Shown here: positions 31,966 to 40,760 of the stretch, in pieces
Layout of the letters: the number at the start of each line of letters is the position of its first letter
Position numbering within the stretch: position 1 is the stretch's first letter
Assembly (NCBI GenBank): GCA_943737045.1
Contig: CALSFV010000389.1
Location: 175,619-239,618 of the forward strand
Direction: 5' to 3'
Source: Parapristionchus giblindavisi
Lineage: Eukaryota; Nematoda; Chromadorea; Rhabditida; Diplogasteridae
DNA length: 64,000 nucleotides
Program-made: the position numbers and the translations under genes
The notes under the pieces: model-generated
What the model saw: the letters and a program-made list of their open reading frames with translations, nothing else
Databases searched by the model: none
What the model was told of the DNA's origin: nothing

Positions 31966-34896
31966 CTCTATCGTTCCTGGGTTGTCAAGTGACAGGGTGA
32001 GGTCGGTCGCTCTCTATCTGACCACCTCTCCTCTATCCACCCAGTCGTCCTACTGCCAGAAGAGTTTGGCCCTCGGCAGAAGTATCGCCTATCATGGTTC
32101 GACACCGCGTCATACACTTGGCGACCATCAACGTCCGCACTCTCTCCACGCAGTCTCGTCAAATGGAATTGGAGCATGGCTTACGTAAGATCAATTATGA
32201 TTTTATTGCTCTTACAGAGGCTCGTATGGTTGGAACTGGATCTATTGCATTCAACTCATCTTCTGATGTTATTTTCCACTCTGGTGACACAACTGCCCAT
32301 AAAGGAGTTGCTTTCTTGGTTAAGTCTCACCTTGTAGGACAAGCTCAATTTAAACCCGTGAGCAGCCGAATAGCCTCGTTGTTTTTGTCGTCTCTTCTAC
32401 TCTACATTGTAGTTGGGTATGCACCAACATCTGCATCCACAGACGCAGATTACGACGATTTCCTAGATGATGTTGAGTTCACTTTGAACTCCGCTCCACG
32501 TGGATCTACCCCAATTCTCGTTGGAGATTTCAACGCGAAGATATGCCGAGAAACGGGAAATGAATCCGTAGTAGGACCATATGGATCCCCTTCATCCAAC
32601 TCTCGTGGTCTCACCTTCACTGAGTTTCTATCAAGGATGCGACTTCGTGCTGCGAACACATTCTTCGCTCGTCGCAAGGCTCGGTTATGGACTTGGAGAT
32701 CGCCGGATGGAAAGACCTTCAACCAGATTGATTTCATCGCTGCTCCCTCTTCTGCCCCTATCACGAATTGCGGAGTGGTCAACAATCTCAAGTTCGGATC
32801 GGATCATCGGTTATTACGTGCTACAATGCGAATACCAACTAAAGCTCCATGGCGGAGGAGATGTAGACAACCTCGATTGGATTTCGATAGGACAAGGTAT
32901 TTGGTGAACTCGAATCTTCTTGGCTCCCTTCCGCGACGACAGCCTACTGATGCTACAAGTGCCTATAATTCCATTTTGGAATTCACTACGACCGCTTCTC
33001 TCGGTTGCTGGAACAGAAAAGTGACTCTTCCATGGATTTCGCCTCATACCTTGAATCTGCTTGCACGTCGTCATCAGTTGAAAGGAGACCCTGCTCGCAA
33101 TACCGAATACTCTGTCTGTTCTAAGGAGGCTCGTAGATCGTTACAGGAGGATATAAGAATAAGAAAGGAATCATCAGCACTAGCAGCAGCTATGAAAGGA
33201 AGGAGTATAGCAGCAGCATTGGATAAGACTCGACATTCAAAACAGCGTCTTCTCATTATTGATCCACTCACCAAGGTTTCATCGCAAGTTGAAACTAAGA
33301 AGGCCGTTCGAGAGTTTTATGACACGCTCTACCAATCTACTGTACCTCTTCCAGTATGGATCAAGATTTCTGAAGACACGTTTCTACCCTTCCTTAAAGA
33401 AGAAGCAGAACAAGCTCTCGGTCAACTGAAGATGGGTCACTCAGCTGGAACCGATGGAATACTACCGGATCAGGCTGCTCTAGCGAGTGAACATCTTGCA
33501 CCTCTCCTAGCTGATCTACTCAATGGTTTGGTTAAAGGAGACGAGGTTCCAAACATGCTCGTTCAATCGACGGTAACTCTACTATACAAGAAAGGACCTC
33601 CCGACGACATCTCCAATTACAGGCCAATAAGTCTCTTGTCTGTAATCCTAAAAGCTGCTACAACCATTGTATTGAAAAGATTCGGTTCTGTGCTAAAAGA
33701 TGCCTTTGGCCACACCCAAACGGGTTTCAGAAAAGAGTACAGCACTACCGACAATTTGCATTCTATCAAGCAAATCATAGAAAAGAGTACAGAGTACCAC
33801 TTCCCCGTTTATGTTGCACTCATCGACTACAAAAAGGCTTTCGATTCAGTTGAATGGTCATCGATCTGGCAGGCTCTTTCTCTACATGGAGTCGATAGCA
33901 GGCTGATTCATCTTCTGAGAAGACTTTATGCGGCATCATCTACATTGGTCAGAGTTAACGAGGAAACTGTGGAAGTAAATGTAAGGAAAGGAGTACGGCA
34001 AGGCGACTCAATATCACCGATGCTCTTCAATTTGGCTCTAGCCTCAGCACTTGCGGATATTGATTGGGAGGACGATGGACTTCGAATTGATGGAGAAAGA
34101 TTACAACATCTGGAGTACGCTGATGATCTGGTCATTATTGCCAAGACGAGACCGGAATTGGAACGTATGCTGGCGAAAGTTATCGATTCTTCAGCTCGCT
34201 GCGGTCTTGAAGTCAACGATCGGAAGTCACACATTCTATCATCATGTTCGTCTACTCGTCAACCAATTATTGTGGATGGAAAAAGCTTCTCATTTGTGGA
34301 CTCAGCAAAGTACTTGGGAGGTACAATTTCGTTTCCGCTCTCTCACGCTAAGGAGATCGATCACAGAATACAATGTGGATGGATGGCCTGGTCCAAGCTC
34401 TCTTCTCTTCTGGCTAGCCGATTCCTTCCCATGACGAACAAGAGACGACTCTTCGAGGCATGTATCACTTCAACCGTTTTGTTCGGATGCGAGACATGGA
34501 CGCTGAGAGAAAGTGAGAAGGAAAGACTGCGTATAACACAAAGAAAGATGGAGAGAAGAATGATCGGAATAACGAGACTTGATAGATGGACGAATGAAAG
34601 AGTAAGAAGGAAGACTGGTGTTCGGGATTGGGAGAAGGAAGCGAAGAGAAGAAAATGCAGATGGGCAATGAAATTGAGGAATATGGAAGAACAAAGATGG
34701 GCTAGGAAGTTGACTACATGGATACCTTACAACCATATTAAAAGGAGACAGCCTGGACAACCTCCTCTACGTTGGCGAGATGAAGTGAGAAGAGTCATAG
34801 GATCGTTTTGGTGGTCTATACCAATGGATGACGCTAATCGCGTCATTACTCATCTGACCTAAGTCTGTCTGATATGATAAATGAATTTGAATTTGA
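31966..34896 (+). mobile_element. RTE-type non-LTR retrotransposon, complete-looking, 2931 bp
   Basis: An 11-bp target duplication ATTGGTTGAGG lies at 31955-31965 and 34897-34907. The inverted partner locus near 42915 has the uninterrupted single copy. Layout is a 128-bp leader, one ORF and a 34-bp 3' region ending in short GAATTT-type repeats, typical of RTE elements. Because the partner arm is empty, it inserted after the inverted duplication formed, or was lost precisely from the other arm, which is unlikely. Confidence 0.93.
32094..34862 (+). CDS. RTE ORF2-type endonuclease and reverse transcriptase, 922 aa
   Basis: Makes and reverse-transcribes its own cDNA at a nicked chromosomal target. 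An N-terminal APE-type endonuclease (about residues 1-235) opens with 'LATINVRTLSTQSRQMELEH' and carries 'DFIALTEARM', 'VGDFNAKI' and 'GSDHRLL', giving the expected Asn, Glu, Asp/Asn and Asp-His catalytic residues. A reverse transcriptase (about 430-730) has 'NYRPISLL', 'GFRKEYSTTDNLH', 'LIDYKKAFDSVEW', 'VRQGDSISPMLFNL' and the catalytic box YADD at 675-678. A basic C-terminal region contains 'QPGQPPLRWRDEV'. The ATG chosen sits just before the first conserved endonuclease block. The frame has no stop over its whole length, so the copy may be competent. It resembles Caenorhabditis RTE-1 and vertebrate RTE proteins. Confidence 0.92.
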   Translation: MVRHRVIHLATINVRTLSTQSRQMELEHGLRKINYDFIALTEARMVGTGSIAFNSSSDVIFHSGDTTAHKGVAFLVKSHLVGQAQFKPVSSRIASLFLSSLLLYIVVGYAPTSASTDADYDDFLDDVEFTLNSAPRGSTPILVGDFNAKICRETGNESVVGPYGSPSSNSRGLTFTEFLSRMRLRAANTFFARRKARLWTWRSPDGKTFNQIDFIAAPSSAPITNCGVVNNLKFGSDHRLLRATMRIPTKAPWRRRCRQPRLDFDRTRYLVNSNLLGSLPRRQPTDATSAYNSILEFTTTASLGCWNRKVTLPWISPHTLNLLARRHQLKGDPARNTEYSVCSKEARRSLQEDIRIRKESSALAAAMKGRSIAAALDKTRHSKQRLLIIDPLTKVSSQVETKKAVREFYDTLYQSTVPLPVWIKISEDTFLPFLKEEAEQALGQLKMGHSAGTDGILPDQAALASEHLAPLLADLLNGLVKGDEVPNMLVQSTVTLLYKKGPPDDISNYRPISLLSVILKAATTIVLKRFGSVLKDAFGHTQTGFRKEYSTTDNLHSIKQIIEKSTEYHFPVYVALIDYKKAFDSVEWSSIWQALSLHGVDSRLIHLLRRLYAASSTLVRVNEETVEVNVRKGVRQGDSISPMLFNLALASALADIDWEDDGLRIDGERLQHLEYADDLVIIAKTRPELERMLAKVIDSSARCGLEVNDRKSHILSSCSSTRQPIIVDGKSFSFVDSAKYLGGTISFPLSHAKEIDHRIQCGWMAWSKLSSLLASRFLPMTNKRRLFEACITSTVLFGCETWTLRESEKERLRITQRKMERRMIGITRLDRWTNERVRRKTGVRDWEKEAKRRKCRWAMKLRNMEEQRWARKLTTWIPYNHIKRRQPGQPPLRWRDEVRRVIGSFWWSIPMDDANRVITHLT

Positions 34897-36719
34897 ATTG
34901 GTTGAGGATACTGTAGGAGTAGTAAATTGTACGGAAACAGTAGTATTATCTCAGCAGAGCCTCCATCGAAAAAAATCTCACAAAATTGATATTAAAAGCT
35001 ACGTTCTTTCGATGGTGATCAAATTATAATATTGAGAAGTTATATCTAAGCTGTGCTAATCAATAATCCTCGTCTTGTAGTCCTACAGTATGCCTGCATC
35101 TACCGTATTCAAGTTTGGTCATCGATGACCGTCGTTGGAAGAATGTTATATAATATTATTATTATATTGTATAAAAGTATAAAAATATTGATTGATTTAC
35201 ATGCAGGGCAAGGTGCTGTTGATGCCGCCGATGGACTGACCAGGTAAGGGATGATTTTTCATATTATTATTCTTTTTATTTTTAAAATATTGATTTTCCT
35301 CTGTGAAATGACTGTATATGATTCCCATCTAGCATTGAAATTCGCGATGGAATTAAGCTATGGAATTACAAAAAAAATATGCCCATTAAAGGGACACCTT
35401 TATCAACGGTCTACGCTCTCGTTATTAAAGAACAGAGAAATAGTGTGCGCAATGAAGAGGCTATTGAAAGAGGTCACTCTCCCCTTAACTCCCCCCCCCC
35501 CCCCCCCCCCACCCCTAGACACCCGCCATTTCCGTGTCTCGGCACGGTGTTACAACATTGCTTGGTGATGTAGCATCGTTACGGATAGCTCACCTGGCCT
35601 AACACATTATCCTCATTCAGATTAACACTATCTGCCATCCTGCAACCGCACATGAAGGTGCGAGTGCGCCTCGGTTTCCTGCCCAGCGAACTCACCCTGT
35701 GATCCTCCCTGCTCATCATACGGTAGGTTTATCGATCGATTAGCGTATATGATCTAGTAATACCGTAAGTACCGTAATACCGTAACGTACCGTAGTACCG
35801 TAATTGATACTTGTACCGTAATTAATTTGATCCCGGCAGGTACCAATCAATATCAATCAATACATTACAGTAACAATCTGACGATGGTGGAGTCGGTGGT
35901 GGTGTACGGTCGAGGAGGCACGATCGGTCTCGAAGTGGAGAAGGTGGGTTACGGTAGTCGGTTATCGATTTATCGATTTATTTGGTTTTTTTGCAGACGA
36001 AATCACGCTCCAAGCAGCCGCTCTACTCGAAGTAGTTCGTATCTTGAATTTTTCTAATAATTAATTTACAATAACTTTTTAATAATTATATTATTATTTA
36101 TACTCCTTGCCTGTTCAGGTTCCCTTCACCGTGGTCAACATCTCGATCAATAATTTCCCCTGTGAGAATCGGGGTTTCCGTGTACTCAATTGTGAGCCGT
36201 TCCGACTGAAACCGAATGAGAGCTACGTCCTCGATATTGCATATGTTTGATTTGAACTTTGATCTTTGATTTTTGGTCTTTGGTCTTTGATCTATGATGT
36301 TTTTTTCTCGTTTCGCAATGGGACGGTGCACTGGCCCCTTTCCTAGCAAATTTCAATACTATTGCATAAAGTGATTCTGCCTGAATTTTGTATTTTATAC
36401 TTATGTACTTATGTACTCACTGTTATGCGAGACCAAACGTGATTAGTAGAGATGAACTGTGTATGAGTGGGTGGTGAGACATGAAAACGGCGGGTAGTAT
36501 CTCGATAGCAGGGATGCATCGGCACTACTTCAGAATAGGGTACCAGTACACCGGGCAAGTCCACAAAGACATGAAAAATGAAATTAACACAAAGAAAATG
36601 ACGTTTATATTAGGCAATTATAATATTATTTTGGACTGGTACCCTATTCTAAAGTAGTGCCGATGCATCTATGTGATCCTTTTGGTAGAAGGGAGAGAGC
36701 TTCAAAACGTCTAGAGTGT

Positions 36720-37135
36720 TGGTATGTATATGTCGTGCAGCAACCACAACCGGTAGGTTATGGAGAGGGATAAGGTAGGTTCACGAGGACCGAGTGATCA
36801 TATACGGTAGGTGCTAGGATACGGTAGGTTCAGCAGAACCGAGTGATCATATACGGTAGGTGCAAGGATACGGTTGGTTATGGGGTGGGGTACGGTAGGT
36901 ACACCAGGACAGAATGATCATATAGGGTATGTGTGAGGGTACTGTAGGTTTTTATTGCCCCAGGAAATCATCAGGGAACAGTGATCATATACGGTAGGTT
37001 GGAAAAGGGTACTGTAGGTAGGTTATCGGGAGACATGGTAGCCTCTTGCACAGTAGGGGGAGTATGGTAGCTATTGGGAGGGGTAAGGTAGGATCTTGTA
37101 AAAGTAGGTACGTTGGATAGGCGACGTGTAGCGTG
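36720..37135. repeat. TACGGTAGG-rich intron tract
   Basis: The sequence 'tacggtaggt' and close variants (TACTGTAGG, AAGGTAGG) recur every 20-60 bp, often next to 'gtgatcata'. The mirror tract is at about 41090-41500, where one extra unit ('cctcgtgaacctaccttatc') is duplicated. Similar motifs are sprinkled through introns at 9880-10040, 31480-31620 and 61400-61545. Confidence 0.7.
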
Positions 37136-38046
37136 ATAACGATGAGAATCCGTGATTATGATTCCGATAATTTTGCTTGCAGGAAAGTGCCCAACCGCTA
37201 TCCAGTTTCGCCCGAACGCAATCGATTTTGGAAAGACGTAAGTTTCAAGTTTCATATAGCTGTCTTCTTGGTGGGACATAATTGTGGATGGGGATATGTG
37301 TGGGTGATACTGTGGCTCATTGCTGACCCGTGGTCGAGAGTTGATCTTTGATCTCAGATTGGTTTGGGTTCATTTCATCACTAGTATGCGTGTTCTTTTT
37401 GCGCTATCTCGCGTTAACTTCATAGGGTTCCACCAGTTGCCAAATGGAGCTCCCAAGTCATCTCTCCAGCGTACTGTAGGCTTGCCGGATACGATGGGTG
37501 GCAGAGGGATTATATGAGAATCAGAGAGAGAGAGAGATAAAGATGGACAATATCTGGGGGTAGATAGTGGAGAAGAAAGGCATTTGTTGTTCTTCTCCAA
37601 TCTGGTGATCGACGAGTTCTATTCTATTCTAACTGCACTCTTAGATCGAAAAGTGTGTTACAAACCACGAAGCCTCGCCGCATTTTGATATCTGTAACGT
37701 AGCAATTTGACCTATGATTGCTCTTATTATTAATGCCTCTGATTCTATCAATTTCTCTTCTCCCTCTCATTCTGTCGTTTAGGCACAGTTTAAAAGTGCC
37801 TCGGGAAGGAAAGTAATTTTTCTCGTTTCGCAATGGAACGGTGCACTGACACGTTTCCTAGCAAACTTCAATACGATTGCATAAACTAAGTCTGTCTGAA
37901 TTTTGTATTTTATTATCTGATGCACTTATGCGCCACCGAACGTGATTAGTAGAGAGGAACTGTGGATGAAAGGGCGATGAGACGTGAAAGCGGCGGGTAT
38001 TTTGATATCGTGGCCCTATGCGATCCTTTTGGTTGAAGGAGAAGCG

Positions 38047-38049
<3 letters not shown>

Positions 38050-38080
<31 letters not shown>
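38050..38080. repeat. (AT)n microsatellite, short allele
   Basis: About 15 AT units in the left arm. The mirrored tract at 39307-39381 has more than twice that. Confidence 0.9.
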
Positions 38081-38083
<3 letters not shown>

Positions 38084-38613
38084 TTTTTGCAAAACCGCAC
38101 ATATACCGTCTAATGAGTTATCTTACGTTGAGGCGGGAATAATAAAGTGTAGTCGAACTAGAAATCACCTTGTTGATGAGTTCACCTGGGTAGCGGTCTA
38201 GATGGGAAACATTGAGTTGATTTCTCGGTTTTTTTTACAATAATTTGAAAATTTATAAAAATGTTTAAAGCATACTCCGAGCTACAATTGTAACTTGACA
38301 CTCCTGTCTGGCGTGTGACGGAGAATAAATTTAGCTCGGGGTATGCATTTAATAAGTTTTTTAAAAGTTTAATATATTAATCCTGCTATTCAGGTCTTCC
38401 TCCATTCGCCTCAACAAGTCTCAGTCGACTTTGGACTTGTGGAGCGCAATGAAAACCATACGAGTCGATTGGTTTTTTTGGAAATTAAAATTTTTAAAAA
38501 AATCAATATTTTATAATTTTATTGCATTATCGATGTTAATATTTAAAATCGATAATTTTCATTATTCCAGTAATTTTTCGTCATACTATGCATGTTGGAT
38601 TGTAAAAAAATCA

Positions 38614-38769
38614 TTAACAAGACCAGAATAATCAATAATAATCAATAATATGATTCAACCTCCTTACAGTTCGAGGTACGCAACCCGAATACGGCATCTG
38701 TCTCACTGCTCTCCGTCCGGCTACCGTTTCCGGAGATGACTCGGCTGCTAATTCGCGGCTCTATACCAC
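38614..38769. other. Spacer of the large inverted duplication
   Basis: 156 bp between mirrored 'tgtaaaaaaatcatt' and 'aatgatttttttaca'. It contains the last part of an intron and the single-copy exon fragment 38670-38766. Confidence 0.85.
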
Positions 38770-39302
38770 AATGATTTTTTTACAATCCAACATGCATAGT
38801 ATGACGAAAAATTACTGGAATAATGAAAATTATCGATTTTAAATATTAACATCGATAATGCAATAAAATTATAAAATATTGATTTTTTTAAAAATTTTAA
38901 TTTCCAAAAAAACCAATCGACTCGTATGGTTTTCATTGCGCTCCACAAGTCCAAAGTCGACTGAGACTTGTTGAGGCGAATGGAGGAAGACCTGAATAGC
39001 AGGATTAATATATTAAACTTTTAAAAAACTTATTAAATGCATACCCCGAGCTAAATTTATTCTCCGTCACACGCCAGACAGGAGTGTCAAGTTACAATTG
39101 TAGCTCGGAGTATGCCTTAAACATTTTTATAAATTTTCAAATTATTGTAAAAAAAACCGAGAAATCAACTCAATGTTTCCCATCTAGACCGCTACCCAGG
39201 TGAACTCATCAACAAGGTGATTTCTAGTTCGACTACACTTTATTATTCCCGCCTCAACGTAAGATAACTCATTAGACGGTATATGTGCGGTTTTGCAAAA
39301 AA

Positions 39303-39306
<4 letters not shown>

Positions 39307-39381
<75 letters not shown>
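39307..39381. repeat. (AT)n microsatellite, long allele
   Basis: About 37 AT units, mirror position of 38050-38080. Confidence 0.9.
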
Positions 39382-39385
<4 letters not shown>

Positions 39386-40014
39386 CGCTTCTCCTTCAAC
39401 CAAAAGGATCGCATAGGGCCACGATATCAAAATACCCGCCGCTTTCACGTCTCATCGCCCTTTCATCCACAGTTCCTCTCTACTAATCACGTTCGGTGGC
39501 GCATAAGTGCATCAGATAATAAAATACAAAATTCAGACAGACTTAGTTTATGCAATCGTATTGAAGTTTGCTAGGAAACGTGTCAGTGCACCGTTCCATT
39601 GCGAAACGAGAAAAATTACTTTCCTTCCCGAGGCACTTTTAAACTGTGCCTAAACGACAGAATGAGAGGGAGAAGAGAAATTGATAGAATCAGAGGCATT
39701 AATAATAAGAGCAATCATAGGTCAAATTGCTACGTTACAGATATCAAAATGCGGCGAGGCTTCGTGGTTTGTAACATACTTTTCGATCTAAGAGTGCAGT
39801 TAGAATAGAATAGAACTCGTCGATCACCAGATTGGAGAAGAACAACAAATGCCTTTCTTCTCCACTATCTACCCCCAGATATTGTCCATCTTTATCTCTC
39901 TCTCTCTCTGATTCTCATATAATCCCTCTGCCACCCATCGTATCCGGCAAGCCTACAGTACGCTGGAGAGATGACTTGGGAGCTCCATTTGGCAACTGGT
40001 GGAACCCTATGAAG

Positions 40015-40549
40015 TTTCCCGCCCCATCCTTATCTAGCAACTACTGCTTGGAAATGAGAAATTGATTGATTTATCCGCCGTATTCATTCAACATCACCAT
40101 ATGGGAGTTCTAGCACATCTACAAACACGCAGCAAGGTACTAACCTATAAATCATTCAACCCGCCGCTTTCATGCCTCATCATAGACACTCATTCATACC
40201 TCTTGCCAGTTTCTCTAGTACAACGGTAGAATATAAGAATACAAATGCAATTCTGCCTACGAAGAGCCCGCACAGTACTTCGTAGACTCATTGTGAAACA
40301 AAAAAAAAACAAATAAGTACTCTCCCGGCATAGAATAAGTATGTTACAAAGTACCACGCCTGATCGCATTTTGGGCCAAAATTTCGCAAAAATCGAAAAA
40401 CCTGAGTTTATTTTGAACTAAATTTGCCAAAAATGGAAAAACCTGAAAGCATTTTGAAAACCGATAACCTAACTATTCGACGTATGTCTCCCGTACGCAT
40501 CTTTCTTCACTTACTTTATGTCAACCAGACAGAATGTGAAAAAAAAGGA

Positions 40550-40580
<31 letters not shown>

Positions 40581-40760
40581 GAAAGAGAGAGGAGAGAGAG
40601 TGAGAGAGAGAGAGCAAAGAAGGAAAGATAGGGGGTTAGGCAGTTACAGAAGTTGAGGTAGAGAGAGAGAGAGAAATTGGTACAAAAAGGCCTGAGAAAA
40701 CCCCCTTCTTGCGAAATGTGCCATATGAGAGACAGAGACAGAATAACGACCATAGATATA
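40015..40760. other. Segment retained only in the right arm
   Basis: The left arm joins 'gcgctatctcgcgtt' directly to 'aacttcatagggttcc' near 37415. The paralogous segments at 2430 and 17340 continue past 'gcgta/tataaatg', so the right arm is ancestral and the left lost this piece. It holds the decayed shared segment and a GA-rich run (40540-40620); the 105-residue Ser/Leu frame on the minus strand is a GA/CT artefact. Confidence 0.65.

Larger units (their letters stand above)
28477..38613. repeat. Left inner arm of the large inverted duplication
   Basis: Reading inward from 'catattgtttaattgttag', this arm matches the reverse complement of 38770-46022 with very few substitutions wherever I compared them (28480-28650, 29640-30110, 31290-31480, 35250-35570, 36970-37240, 37620-37830, 38394-38613). 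It is longer than its partner because it holds an RTE insertion (2931 bp), 375 bp at 28658-29032 and about 415 bp near 35903-36318; it lacks about 745 bp present at 40015-40760. Confidence 0.9.
35207..38766 (+). pseudogene. TMEM131-like exons, copy E' (rearranged)
   Basis: Exons seen: 35207-35243 (start of the 'GKVLLMPPMD' exon fused to the end of another exon, with a TGA), 35621-35722 (the 'RSSLLIIR' exon with CGA changed to TGA at 35700-35702), 35871-35943 ('NNLTMVESVVVYGRGGTIGL'), 35997-36031 ('TKSRSKQPLYSK'), 36119 to about 36243 ('VPFTVVNISINNFPCENRGF' to 'RLKPNESYVLDIAY', then a breakpoint), 37183-37237 ('VPNRYPVSPERNRFWKD'), 38394 to about 38470 ('VFLHSPQQVSVDFGLVERN', then a 5-bp deletion) and 38670-38766 ('FEVRNPNTASVSLLSVRLPF'). 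Order runs from the middle of the gene back to its N-terminal part, so at least two partial copies are joined. The last exon lies in the spacer between the arms and exists once. Confidence 0.72.

Noticed and set aside
32450..32791. Antisense frames within the RTE ORF (32450-34760)
   Set aside because: They are shadows of the 922-codon endonuclease-RT frame, which has all catalytic motifs.
36971..37279. 102-residue minus-strand frame and its mirror at 40897-41211
   Set aside because: It reads through the TACGGTAGG intron tract and antisense to the 37183-37237 exon; conservation between arms only reflects the recent duplication.
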